DNA of 18,957 nucleotides, from assembly GCA_937942105.1 (NCBI GenBank), contig CALDFS010000118.1:1-18957 (forward strand), written 5' to 3'. The stretch is from an uncultured Ruminococcus sp. GTDB lineage: Bacteria; Bacillota; Clostridia; Oscillospirales; Ruminococcaceae. This document shows, piece after piece, positions 1-7,893 of the stretch. The position numbers and the translations under genes were made by a program. Under the pieces are notes generated by a model, which was given only the letters and a program-made list of their open reading frames with translations, searched no databases and was not told where the DNA came from. Positions within the stretch are counted from its first letter, which is position 1, and the number at the start of each line of letters is the position of its first letter.

Positions 1-6
1 CTAATG

Positions 7-256
7 GGTCAAGGGCGACAGTCCTTGCGAGGTCAAGGGCGAGAAGCCCTTGCGGGGTCTTGGGGCAGCGCCCCGAGTCGCTCCCCGCAGGGAGCGAAAT
101 ACCCAGCGAAGCGAAGCGCAGGAGAGGTAGGAAAAACAGTCCGGTGGACTGTTTTTCCAGGAGAACCCTCGCCGGGGGTTCTCCTTGGACGCGTGAAACA
201 CGTCCATCCCTGCACTCACTCGCGATTGCAGCAGAACCCGGATATATAGACTATCC
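7..256. repeat. Tandem array of short hairpins, non-coding
   Basis: The gene-free stretch before gltX ends is packed with inverted repeats. Arms seen are: 10-16/21-27 (7 bp, one G-T pair), 34-40/46-52 (7 bp), 59-66/70-77 (8 bp, one G-T), 78-85/90-97 (8 bp), 130-142/146-158 (13 bp perfect), 159-170/174-185 (12 bp, one G-T), 187-190 plus 193-195 with 199-201 plus 202-205 (2-nt bulge), 210-214/227-231 and 240-244/252-256 (both 5 bp, weak). The first two hairpins are near copies, each starting GGTCAAGGGC (7 and 31), and a related GGTC start recurs at 56. Positions 98-129 carry AGCGA repeats rather than a clear stem. Open reading frames across it change frame through the stems and look accidental. 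The array may continue left of the window. It could be an intergenic repeat element, a structured RNA or a cluster of transcript ends; function is unknown. Confidence 0.75.
130..158. terminator. Bidirectional terminator-like hairpin after the gltX operon
   Basis: A perfect 13-bp stem (130-142 with 146-158) has a 3-nt loop GGT. The core CAGTCC/GGACTG is flanked by an A run on the left and a T run on the right, so either strand gives a stem followed by a U run. It lies about 190 bp beyond the gltX stop, and no better terminator is visible closer to that gene. The role is inferred from shape only. Confidence 0.45.
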
Positions 257-345
257 ACGTCGCCCATGCAGCAAATTCATAATCCGACATCAACTATACC
301 ACACAAATGTGTAATCAATATGAAATCCCGAAAAAACAAATGATT
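257..345. other. Gene-free spacer between hairpin array and gltX stop
   Basis: This AT-rich stretch holds only a short dyad (ACACA/TGTGT, 301-312) with no U run behind it. No promoter, terminator or coding potential was recognised. Confidence 0.4.
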
Positions 346-1803
346 TTACCCGCGATTCTTAAGCATCTCAATCGAGCGCTTCATCCTCGAAATAGTATCC
401 TCCTTGCCGATAATCTCGGCAATCTCAAACGCTCCGCCGGGGGTAAACTGCTTGCCGCTTATCGCAACTCTTACGGGCCAGAGGATGTAGCCGTTCTTAA
501 CGCCCATATCGGCAATAAGCTTGAACAAAGCATCATGAAGCACATCGAATCTCCAGTCCTCAACAGCCTCCATAACCGGCAAAGAGCGCTCAAGAGCGTC
601 AAGCGCAGTGTCGCAGTTGGTCTTCATCTTCTTGTTCTCGTATAGAGCTAAGTCGTAATCCGGCATTTCGTCTATAAAGTCAACCTGCTCGGGAATGTCT
701 GTGAACACCTCGGTGCGGTTCTGCAGCAGGGCGGATATCTTTGAAAGGTCAACATCCTCCCGCCTAACGGTCTGACGGATGTAGGGGGCTGCATACTCCA
801 AGAATTTCTCGGGAGTAAGCATTCTTATATACTCCCCGTTGATGGCGCGAAGCTTCAGCGGGTCGAAGATGGAGGGCGACTTTGAAAGCCCCTCGATGTC
901 AAACTCCTGCTTCAACTCCTCAAGCGAGTAGATTTCCCGCTCGCCCTTTGGTGCCCAGCCTAACAGCGCAATGTAGTTGATGATTGCTTCGCTCAGATAT
1001 CCCTTTGCAACAAGGTCTTCAAACGAAGCGTCGCCATTCCTCTTGGAAAGCTTTGAATGCTTGTCCTTCATTATAGGCGATACATGGATGTACTTCGGTA
1101 TATCCCAGCCGAAGGCCTCATACAAAAGATTGTATTTGGGCGCAGAGGCAAGGTATTCGTTTCCTCTTACAACGTGGGTTATGCCCATCAGGTGGTCGTC
1201 AACAACGTTTGCAAAGTTGTAGGTGGGCATGCCGTCAGCTTTAAGAAGAATCTGGTCGTCAAGCGTGGAGTTTTCAACAGTGATATCACCGAAAAGCTCA
1301 TCATGGAAGGTGGTGGTGCCTTCAAGCGGAATCTTCTGGCGGATTACATATGGCACGCCCTCGGCAAGCTTGGCTTCAACCTCCTCTTTGGAAAGGTTGC
1401 GGCAGTGCCTGTCATACATCGGGCTTACGCCGGAAGCCTCCTGCACAGCCTTAAGCTCGGCAAGGCGCTCCTTATCGCAGAAGCAGTAATATGCCGCGCC
1501 CTTTTCAACAAGCTCCAAAGCGTACTGCTTGAAGATTCCCATGCGCTCTGACTGGATATAGGGTCCTACAGGTCCGCCGATGTCCGGTCCTTCGTCCCAG
1601 TTAAGACCTACTGTTTTCAGGGTGCGATAGATTATATCGGTTGCTCCCTCAACGTATCTTTCCTGGTCGGTATCCTCGATTCTTAAAATAAACTTTCCGC
1701 CCTCTTTTTTCGCGATAAGATAGGTATAAAGCGCGGTTCTTAAGTTTCCGATGTGCATATAGCCGGTCGGGCTGGGTGCAAATCTTGTTCTTACTTCACT
1801 CAT
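346..1803 (-). CDS. gltX: Glutamate--tRNA ligase
   Basis: Class I aminoacyl-tRNA synthetase that charges tRNA(Glu) with glutamate in the cytoplasm. The 485 residues match the usual length. The N-terminal RFAPSPTGYMHIGN carries the HIGH-type motif at residues 17-20, the KMSKS-type motif reads KLSKR at 251-255, and a probable zinc knuckle is formed by C107, C109 and the YDRHC cysteine C134. The C-terminal part is the helical anticodon-binding region. The ATG overlaps the ribF stop by one base (TAATG), with an AGGAAG ribosome site just upstream, so it looks translationally coupled as the last gene of the rimP-nusA operon. In Clostridia such enzymes are often non-discriminating and work with GatCAB; the sequence alone does not settle that here. 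Confidence 0.96.
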   Translation of the reverse strand: MSEVRTRFAPSPTGYMHIGNLRTALYTYLIAKKEGGKFILRIEDTDQERYVEGATDIIYRTLKTVGLNWDEGPDIGGPVGPYIQSERMGIFKQYALELVEKGAAYYCFCDKERLAELKAVQEASGVSPMYDRHCRNLSKEEVEAKLAEGVPYVIRQKIPLEGTTTFHDELFGDITVENSTLDDQILLKADGMPTYNFANVVDDHLMGITHVVRGNEYLASAPKYNLLYEAFGWDIPKYIHVSPIMKDKHSKLSKRNGDASFEDLVAKGYLSEAIINYIALLGWAPKGEREIYSLEELKQEFDIEGLSKSPSIFDPLKLRAINGEYIRMLTPEKFLEYAAPYIRQTVRREDVDLSKISALLQNRTEVFTDIPEQVDFIDEMPDYDLALYENKKMKTNCDTALDALERSLPVMEAVEDWRFDVLHDALFKLIADMGVKNGYILWPVRVAISGKQFTPGGAFEIAEIIGKEDTISRMKRSIEMLKNRG

Positions 1804-2672
1804 TACTTCTCTTCCTTTCTTCTTTCTATATCGCCCCTGATAGCTTCTATCAGGGCGGCAGCGTCGGAGAATTTTCTCTCCTCACGGTAAAATTCATTAA
1901 ATAATATACTAACTGTATTGCTATAAACATCTCCATCAAAGTCAATTATATGGGTTTCTATGCCGATTTCGCCCGATTCATAGAAGGTTGGTCTTATCCC
2001 AACATTCGTAACACCCATATATCGCTTTCCGCCGATGATTACATCGCTGGAATACACCCCTCCCGGCGGCAGGATTTTTTGACCGTCAAAGGAGGTGTTT
2101 ATAGTCCTAATTCCCATTTTTCTTCCCCTTGCGTCGCCGTGCAAAACGATTCCTTCAAGGAAATATTTGTAGCCCAAAAGCTTATTTGCGGCTTTTATAT
2201 CGCCCTGCTCCAAAAGCCCTCTTATGCGTGTGGTGGAGATAATCTCGCCGTCATATGTTACTGTCGGCACGGTTTCAAGCTCTATACCCTCACGCTCTGA
2301 AAGCTCCCGCAGGATATCGCATCCGCCCGAAGCGTTTTTGCCGAAGCGGAAATTTTCTCCGCAGATGACCTTGTCCGCTCCAAGCTCATCCCTTATGACC
2401 TTTTGTACGAACTCCTCGGGGCTGTAGTCCCTGACCTCGGCGAACGGCGCAAATATCACCTCGTCCGCACCGAGGGAGATAAGCCTTTGCTTTTTTTCGC
2501 TGTCATTAAGAATCAGCCTGCGCTCGCCCTTGGTTTTAAGCTCTGCCGAGCGGAAGGTGTATACGGTTTTTCTGCCCGCTCCGCTTTGGGAAAGTGCCCG
2601 GCACGCTGCGGCGTGACCTAAATGTACGCCGTCAAACAGCCCCAGCAGTACCGCTCTATTTTGCGTTTTCAT
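1803..2672 (-). CDS. ribF: Bifunctional riboflavin kinase / FAD synthetase
   Basis: Converts riboflavin to FMN and then FAD. The N-terminal adenylyltransferase domain shows GLFDGVHLGH (residues 11-20) and STTRIRGLL; the C-terminal kinase domain shows LPPGGVYSSDV, VGIRPTF and the IIDFDGDVY block, all typical. The ATG at 2672 is preferred because GGAAG lies 8 bases upstream; an in-frame TTG at 2687 would add five residues and overlap truB. With the ATG start there are 289 residues, slightly shorter than many homologues, and the gene starts 2 nt after the truB stop. The riboflavin-kinase Gly-x-Pro-Thr-x-Asn motif reads GIRTIN: the Pro position is R189, while the functionally important Thr190 and Asn192 remain. 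It is probably active, but that change deserves a check. Confidence 0.93.
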   Translation of the reverse strand: MKTQNRAVLLGLFDGVHLGHAAACRALSQSGAGRKTVYTFRSAELKTKGERRLILNDSEKKQRLISLGADEVIFAPFAEVRDYSPEEFVQKVIRDELGADKVICGENFRFGKNASGGCDILRELSEREGIELETVPTVTYDGEIISTTRIRGLLEQGDIKAANKLLGYKYFLEGIVLHGDARGRKMGIRTINTSFDGQKILPPGGVYSSDVIIGGKRYMGVTNVGIRPTFYESGEIGIETHIIDFDGDVYSNTVSILFNEFYREERKFSDAAALIEAIRGDIERRKEEK

Positions 2673-2674
2673 AA

Positions 2675-3553
2675 TCAATTCTTCCAAAAATTTTTGTATA
2701 TAACCATTTCAGCGTTCTCCACCCTGCAAAGCCCCAGAAATTCGCCGCCGTAAACACGATATATTCCGGCTTCTCCCGCTCCTTGAACTCTTTTCGGGTC
2801 GAGCCTCACCCCGTTTTTATACATCGCCGCCTGCTTATCGCTCAGCACAAGCGCAGGGTAACATTCAAACAGGCTGTCCGCCGGGATGATTTTAGCTTCA
2901 ATATCCGCACAGGCTTGTATCTCGTCAATAGTCATGCAGTCGGCAAGCTTAAAGCCCTGTGATGATGTTCTGACCAAGCTTGTCATAACGGCAAACGTTC
3001 CCAGCGCCCTGCCCAGATCATCCACAATCGAGCGTATGTATGTTCCCTTTGAGCAGGATATGCTAAGAGTACCCTCGCCCGATTCCTCATCAAAATCATC
3101 CAAGGTAATAGAGTATATTTCAACCGTCCGCGGCGATCTTTCAACCTCGATTCCCTGCCTTGCAAGATCATAAAGCCGCCTGCCGTTCACCGAGACTGCC
3201 GAGTACATCGGCGGAAGCTGGCTGATAGTTCCCCTGAAGCCTTCAAGCGCGGCTTCAACATCTTCCCTTGAAGCCTTACTGTCGCTTGTTTCGGTGACCG
3301 TTCCGGTTATATCAAGGGTATCTGTAGCTCTCCCAAGAACAAAGCCCGCAGTATAGCTCTTTTCGTTTTCCGGCAGGATATCGCTCGCCTTGGTGGCAGT
3401 TCCCACAAGAACCGGCAAAACGCCTGTCGCCATTGGGTCGAGCGTTCCTGTGTGCCCCAAGCGCCTTTCGTGAAGGATTCCCCTAAGCTTTGCTATAACG
3501 TCGAACGAAGTAAAATCCGCCGGCTTGTTTACAAGCAGAACGCCGGACTTCAT
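2675..3553 (-). CDS. truB: tRNA pseudouridine(55) synthase
   Basis: Makes the universal pseudouridine 55 in the T-psi-C loop of tRNAs. The 292-residue protein begins with GVLLVNKPADFTSFDV and has the catalytic block GHTGTLDPMATG, with the nucleophile Asp39. Downstream, KSYTAGFVLGRATDTLD and the CSKGTYIRSIVDDLG block are further TruB signatures. The C-terminal region resembles a short PUA-like domain (about 240-292). Its ATG overlaps the stop of the DHH phosphoesterase by four bases (ATGA), with a GAGGT ribosome site, so it is very likely coupled to the gene upstream. It is part of the conserved infB-rbfA-truB-ribF order. Confidence 0.96.
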   Translation of the reverse strand: MKSGVLLVNKPADFTSFDVIAKLRGILHERRLGHTGTLDPMATGVLPVLVGTATKASDILPENEKSYTAGFVLGRATDTLDITGTVTETSDSKASREDVEAALEGFRGTISQLPPMYSAVSVNGRRLYDLARQGIEVERSPRTVEIYSITLDDFDEESGEGTLSISCSKGTYIRSIVDDLGRALGTFAVMTSLVRTSSQGFKLADCMTIDEIQACADIEAKIIPADSLFECYPALVLSDKQAAMYKNGVRLDPKRVQGAGEAGIYRVYGGEFLGLCRVENAEMVIYKNFWKN

Positions 3554-4494
3554 AGATACCTCTTCGCCGCCGCAACTATCCGCTTGGTAACATCACGTGC
3601 GCCGCCATGAAGGGTGCAGCCCGCGGCTCTTATATGTCCGCCGCCGCCGAACTCCTGCGCAAGCGCGGAAGCGTCCGCCAAGGTGGTTCTTATCGAGGCT
3701 TTGAAGATGTTTTCGTCATCCTCCTGCTGCTTAAGGGTTATGCCTATCTTCACGCCCTCAACTGTCAGCGGAATGGAAGCAAAGCCGTCAAGCTCGGCGC
3801 GGTCGATGCCGTAGTTTGAAATCATCTCGTTGGTTATGGTTATGATGGCTATGGCGTCGTCGGCAAAGTACTTCATTCTTCCTATAAGCCGCTGTTCGGC
3901 AAGTATCCTTCCGCGGGATTTTAAATCGAACATACGGCGGTTTATGGTTTCGTAATCCACGCCCTTTTCCATCAAGCCCGCCGCCGCTCTGTGCGCAGCA
4001 GGAGTGGTGTTCTGATACTTAAAGCAGCCGGTATCGGTGGCGATTCCGGTATACAGGCAGGAGGCTATAAGTGTGTCATATCCCCCGCCCATATACTCAA
4101 AAAGCTCATAAAGCACCAAGCAAACCGCTGAAGCCCCGCTGTCAACATAGTTGTATTCAGCGAAGTTTTTGTTGGATTTGTGATGGTCTATGCAGATATC
4201 CACCCTGTCGGCGTAGCCCGAAAGAGCGTCCCCCAAAAGCGTGGTATCCGCAACATCCACCGAAACTACCGTTTGCTCCTCAAATTCCATTGGCTCATAT
4301 CTATCAGATAGGAAATCATACCTTGCCGGTATTCCGTCGGAATTCAGAATATTTGCTTTCTTCCCCTTGGAGCGAAGCCAGTAGCAAAGGGCCAACCCTC
4401 CGCCGATGCAGTCGCCGTCCGGGCTTTTGTGGGTCAGGATAGTAACGTTGTCAATTTTGTCAAGCTTTTCGGCAAGCTCCTTATAAGCGCTCAT
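3550..4494 (-). CDS. nrnA: DHH/DHHA1 phosphoesterase, NrnA-type oligoribonuclease / pAp phosphatase
   Basis: Members of this family degrade very short RNAs (nanoRNA) and/or dephosphorylate 3'-phosphoadenosine 5'-phosphate. From the ATG at 4494 the protein has 314 residues: motif I HKSPDGD at 22-28, an aspartate-rich VSVDVAD near 78-83, the family DHH at 103-105 (IDHHKSN), and the C-terminal DHHA1 substrate-binding motif GGGGHIRAAG at 283-292. This start is chosen because GGAGG lies 6 bases upstream; a longer reading from 4527 would reach further into rbfA. The chosen start overlaps the rbfA stop by 14 bases. Placement between rbfA and truB is common in Clostridia. The exact substrate is inferred; a c-di-AMP or pppGpp-linked role cannot be excluded. 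Confidence 0.9.
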   Translation of the reverse strand: MSAYKELAEKLDKIDNVTILTHKSPDGDCIGGGLALCYWLRSKGKKANILNSDGIPARYDFLSDRYEPMEFEEQTVVSVDVADTTLLGDALSGYADRVDICIDHHKSNKNFAEYNYVDSGASAVCLVLYELFEYMGGGYDTLIASCLYTGIATDTGCFKYQNTTPAAHRAAAGLMEKGVDYETINRRMFDLKSRGRILAEQRLIGRMKYFADDAIAIITITNEMISNYGIDRAELDGFASIPLTVEGVKIGITLKQQEDDENIFKASIRTTLADASALAQEFGGGGHIRAAGCTLHGGARDVTKRIVAAAKRYL

Positions 4495-4861
4495 CCGAAT
4501 CCTCCTCCGAATCGTAGTTGATGTCAAGCTCTTTCAGCATTTTCGAGATGTGTGCGGAGTATTCCGTAGAATCATCCGCAATAAACTTAAGCTCCGGGGC
4601 CTTTCTGATATGCAGAACCTGGGATATCTCCCTTCTTATAAAGCCGGTGGCGCTTTCAAGACCCTTTACTGCCTCCTTGGCTTTATCGAAGCCCTCGACG
4701 CTGGAAACATACACCCTCGCCGAAGAGCGGTCATGGGTCACTTCTACCCTCACAACCGTAAGCATCTGACCCTTTACCCTTGGGTCCTTAAGCTCGGGCA
4801 AAATTCCCATTATTATTCTTTGGATATCAGACGCCATGCGCCCTGATTTGTAATCTGCCAT
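4481..4861 (-). CDS. rbfA: Ribosome-binding factor A
   Basis: A small KH-type protein needed for late maturation of the 30S subunit, binding pre-16S rRNA. The 126 residues are the usual length. The N-terminus (RMASDIQRIIMGILPELKDPRV) and the block LTVVRVEVTHDRSSARVYVS are characteristic, as is IRREISQVLHIRKAPELKFIADDS. The acidic tail SEEDSDERL overlaps the start of the next gene. The ATG has AAAGGA about 12 bases upstream, a rather long spacing. It follows infB after 36 bp, with no ylxP between them, unlike Bacillus. Confidence 0.94.
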   Translation of the reverse strand: MADYKSGRMASDIQRIIMGILPELKDPRVKGQMLTVVRVEVTHDRSSARVYVSSVEGFDKAKEAVKGLESATGFIRREISQVLHIRKAPELKFIADDSTEYSAHISKMLKELDINYDSEEDSDERL

Positions 4862-4897
4862 ATTAATGGTGATTCCTTTCGATATTACTTTGCGCGA

Positions 4898-7528
4898 TTA
4901 TCTTTCAGCCTCGGTCATCTGGTAGGCCTCAAAAATGTCGCCCTCCTTGAAGTCGTTGAACTTCTCTAAGGTTATGCCGCACTCAAAGTTAGCCGCAACC
5001 TCGCGGACGTTATCCTTAAACCGCTTCAGGCTGGACATTTTGTCCTCCGAGATAACTATACCGTCTCTTACCACGCGTACAAGGTCGTTTCTTGAAATCT
5101 TTCCGCTTACAACATAGCAGCCCGCAACCGAGCCTACGCCGGAAATCTTGTAGACCTGCCTTACCTCTACTCTGGCGGTATCGGTTTGAACGAACTTGGG
5201 GGCAAGCATGCCCTTCATAGCGTCCTCAATTTCCTCTATAGCCTCATAGATTACTCTGTAGGTTCTTATGTCAACACCGTCGCGCTCGGCGTTTTCCTTT
5301 GCAACGGGGTCGGGTCTTACGTTAAAGCCTACTATTATCGCGTTGGAGGCGTTTGCAAGCATAACATCCGATTCGGAAATTGCGCCCACTCCGCCGTGGA
5401 TGACTTTTACCTTGACCTCATCATTGGATATCTTTTCAAGCGACTGCTTAACCGCTTCTACCGAGCCCTGAACGTCCGCCTTTACGATAATGGGAAGCTC
5501 CTTCATTTCGCCCTCGGAAATCTGGTCGAAGAGGTTGTCAAGAGTTACCTTCTGGTACTGCTTGAATACCTCCTCCTTAGCCTCCTGCTTGCGCTGTTCA
5601 ACAAGCTCTCTTGCAAGCCTTTCATCCGCAACGGCGTTGAAAACATCGCCCGCCGAGGGAACCTCGGTAAGACCTGTTATCTCAACAGGAACGCTGGGTC
5701 CTGCCTTTGAAACGCTTCTTCCCTTATCGTCCACCATGGTTCTTACTCTGCCCACTGCGGTTCCGGCGATTATAACGTCGCCCGAATTCAAAGTACCGTT
5801 CTGAACAAGCACTGTCGCAACCGGTCCTCTGCCCTTATCCAGTCTTGCTTCTATAATAGAGCCCTTTGCAAGGCGGTTGGGGTTGGCTTTAAGCTCTAAA
5901 ACGTCTGCCGTCAGAAGCACGTTTTCTAAAAGGTCATCGATTCCCATTCCGGTCTTTGCGGATACGGGAACGCATATAACGTCTCCGCCCCACTCCTCGG
6001 GAACAAGCTCATGCTCGGTTAACTGCTGCATGATCCTGTCCGGGTTAGCGGCTTCCTTATCCATCTTGTTAATGGCAACGATAATCGATACTCCTGCGGC
6101 CTTGGCATGGTTTATAGCCTCGATTGTCTGGGGCATTATGCCGTCATCGGCGGCTACTACAAGTATTGCAATATCGGTAACCATAGCGCCTCTGAGTCTC
6201 ATAGCCGTGAAGGCTTCGTGTCCCGGGGTGTCAAGGAAGGTTATCTCTCTGCCGGAAATACTTACCCTGTAAGCACCGATATGCTGGGTGATTCCGCCCG
6301 CCTCGGTCGCTGTGACGTTTGCGTGACGGATTTTGTCCAAAAGCGAGGTCTTGCCGTGGTCAACGTGTCCCATAACAACTACTACGGGGCTTCTGGGCTG
6401 TAAATCTTCCGCCTTATCCTCTTCGTCGACGATAAGTCTTTCCTCGATGGTAACAACTACCTCGTGCTCGACCTTTGCGCCAAGCTCTTCGGCAACAAGG
6501 GCGGCGGTATCAAAGTCAATGGTCTGGTTCTGGTTAGCCATAACGCCCAAGCCCATCAGCTTCTTTATAACGTCGGTAACTGTAGCCTTTAAGCGGGTTG
6601 CAAGCTCGGAAACAACTATCTCATCCGGAATCATAACCTTAAGCTGCTGCTTTCTTGCTCTTTCAAGCTCCATGCGCCTCAGCTTCTCGGCCTCAGTCTC
6701 ACGCTTGGTGGAAAGGCGTTCCTTGCGCTGCTGCTTGGATTTCTGAACAAGCTTCTGCTTCTTCTGATAGTTATCTCCCGCTCTGTTCTTAGTATCGGCA
6801 AGATTATCGTATTTATCATTGTATTTGTCGATATTTACATAGCTTCCCCTGGTATCTACTATCCTCTTATTCTCGCCGGAATCGTATGCCGAGGAAGATG
6901 TGGTGTTGGTAACAAGCTGAACTCTTTCGCCCCTGTCCTGCTTCTTGGCGGGCTTTTTCTTATCCTCGTGGTGCGGCTTTGCACCCTTATCCTGATTGCC
7001 CTGCGGCTTTAGAGCCGGCTTATTTTCCGGCTTCGGCCCGGGCTTTACGTCAGGCTTGGATTCAGCCTTAGGTTCAGCCTTTGCGGATACCGTTGGTTCG
7101 GGCTTAACTTCGGGCTTAGCCTCGGGCTTTGGTTCCGCCTTCGCAGATACCGCCGGCTCGGGCTTGGCTTCAGGCTTTACCTCAGGCTTAGGCTCAGCCT
7201 TTGCTTCCGGCTTAGGAGCAGCCTTGGGCTCGCTCTTAGGCTCAGCCTTGGCGGATGCCGTTGGCTCAGGCTTGGTCCCCGCCTTTACCTCAGGCTTGGG
7301 AGCAGGCTTTGTCTTAGGCTTTCTTACCGGTCTGTAGGCAAAATAGCCGTCAAAGCTTTCAACCTGATTGTGCTGGGTGAAATATTCCAGAACATAGTTT
7401 GTCTCCTCCGGTGCAAGCGAGGAAGAAGCCTTCTTAACTCCGTATTTTGCCGCCAGACAGTCGATAACCTCCTGCGGGGCAAGCTTCAAATGCTTTGCAA
7501 GGTCGCTCAATTTGTATTTTGTAATCAT
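4898..7528 (-). CDS. infB: Translation initiation factor IF-2
   Basis: GTPase that brings initiator tRNA to the 30S subunit and promotes subunit joining. The ATG at 7528 is preferred (876 residues) because AAGGAG lies 10 bases upstream; a TTG at 7567 would add 13 residues. Order: short IF2_N-like helical domain (about 1-50, SDLAKHLKL), a Lys/Pro/Glu/Ala-rich repeat linker (about 65-190), a charged basic region, a second IF2_N domain (IPDEIVVSELATRLK), then the G domain with GHVDHGKT from residue 387, DTPGHEA from 433 and NKMD at 487-490, then domains II, III (PIIVKADVQGSVEA) and IV (KISGVGSVAGCYV) that binds fMet-tRNA. It is complete, with all GTPase motifs intact. The gene begins about 35 bases after the ylxQ stop. 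Confidence 0.96.
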   Translation of the reverse strand: MITKYKLSDLAKHLKLAPQEVIDCLAAKYGVKKASSSLAPEETNYVLEYFTQHNQVESFDGYFAYRPVRKPKTKPAPKPEVKAGTKPEPTASAKAEPKSEPKAAPKPEAKAEPKPEVKPEAKPEPAVSAKAEPKPEAKPEVKPEPTVSAKAEPKAESKPDVKPGPKPENKPALKPQGNQDKGAKPHHEDKKKPAKKQDRGERVQLVTNTTSSSAYDSGENKRIVDTRGSYVNIDKYNDKYDNLADTKNRAGDNYQKKQKLVQKSKQQRKERLSTKRETEAEKLRRMELERARKQQLKVMIPDEIVVSELATRLKATVTDVIKKLMGLGVMANQNQTIDFDTAALVAEELGAKVEHEVVVTIEERLIVDEEDKAEDLQPRSPVVVVMGHVDHGKTSLLDKIRHANVTATEAGGITQHIGAYRVSISGREITFLDTPGHEAFTAMRLRGAMVTDIAILVVAADDGIMPQTIEAINHAKAAGVSIIVAINKMDKEAANPDRIMQQLTEHELVPEEWGGDVICVPVSAKTGMGIDDLLENVLLTADVLELKANPNRLAKGSIIEARLDKGRGPVATVLVQNGTLNSGDVIIAGTAVGRVRTMVDDKGRSVSKAGPSVPVEITGLTEVPSAGDVFNAVADERLARELVEQRKQEAKEEVFKQYQKVTLDNLFDQISEGEMKELPIIVKADVQGSVEAVKQSLEKISNDEVKVKVIHGGVGAISESDVMLANASNAIIVGFNVRPDPVAKENAERDGVDIRTYRVIYEAIEEIEDAMKGMLAPKFVQTDTARVEVRQVYKISGVGSVAGCYVVSGKISRNDLVRVVRDGIVISEDKMSSLKRFKDNVREVAANFECGITLEKFNDFKEGDIFEAYQMTEAER
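7040..7330 (-). repeat. Repeat-rich linker inside infB
   Basis: The coding strand reads as degenerate short units of the KPE[VAP]KPEP kind. The longer unit SAKAEPK occurs three times, each preceded by EP and two variable residues. The DNA is correspondingly repetitive (blocks like TTCAGCCTTAGG-type strings on the plus strand). Such linkers are common but fast-evolving in IF-2. Confidence 0.8.
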
Positions 7529-7563
7529 AGGCAGTATACTCCTTATGTTTCTTGATCGTTTAA

Positions 7564-7893
7564 TCAATAAGTATCGTCAAGCCTGACGGGCGTCAGCTTT
7601 TTTGCGGCAGCCTTCATAAATCCTTTGTCGGCTATGGCTATAATGCCGTAGACCTTTCCTAAGGCTGCTCCCATATCGTTCATCGTCATATCGGTTTTAT
7701 AGAGCGGAACGCCCTCTTCGGCGCAGGTGAAGGCTATCTCCTTAAAAGACTTTTGGGATATTCCCTCGGCGGTTATAACTCCGCACGCCTTGCCCGCCCG
7801 GCAGGCCGATTTGACTTCGTCCATTCCCATAACAAGCTTTCCGGCTTTCAGGCAGATGGTTATAAGTCCTTTTATGTCAGACGTTTTCGCCAC
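7564..7893 (-). CDS. ylxQ: L7Ae-family ribosomal/kink-turn-binding protein YlxQ
   Basis: Small protein of the L7Ae/L30e/YlxQ family, whose members bind kink-turns in RNA. The 109 residues show the typical opening DIKGLITICLKAGKLVMGMDEV and the later YGIIAIADKGFMKAA. The start is GTG, overlapping the end of ylxR by 17 bases; the next in-frame Met would delete the conserved first helix, so GTG is favoured. An AAGGG lies close upstream. The position between ylxR and infB is the conserved place for this gene. The precise RNA target is not known from the sequence. Confidence 0.9.
   Translation of the reverse strand: MAKTSDIKGLITICLKAGKLVMGMDEVKSACRAGKACGVITAEGISQKSFKEIAFTCAEEGVPLYKTDMTMNDMGAALGKVYGIIAIADKGFMKAAAKKLTPVRLDDTY

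Noticed and set aside
4..314. Overlapping short open frames on both strands in the first 300 bases
   Set aside because: They run through the hairpin stems in several frames, have no ribosome site and give low-complexity Arg/Pro/Ser-rich products.
5186..5710. 174-codon plus-strand open frame inside infB
   Set aside because: It is antisense to the conserved domains of IF-2, which fully explains the sequence.
6996..7337. Gly/Ala/Ser-rich open frame on the plus strand
   Set aside because: It is the mirror of the Lys/Pro/Glu repeat linker of infB; the composition follows from the repeat.
7529..7567. Longer IF-2 start at a TTG
   Set aside because: The ATG at 7528 has AAGGAG at a suitable distance and matches the usual IF-2 N-terminus.
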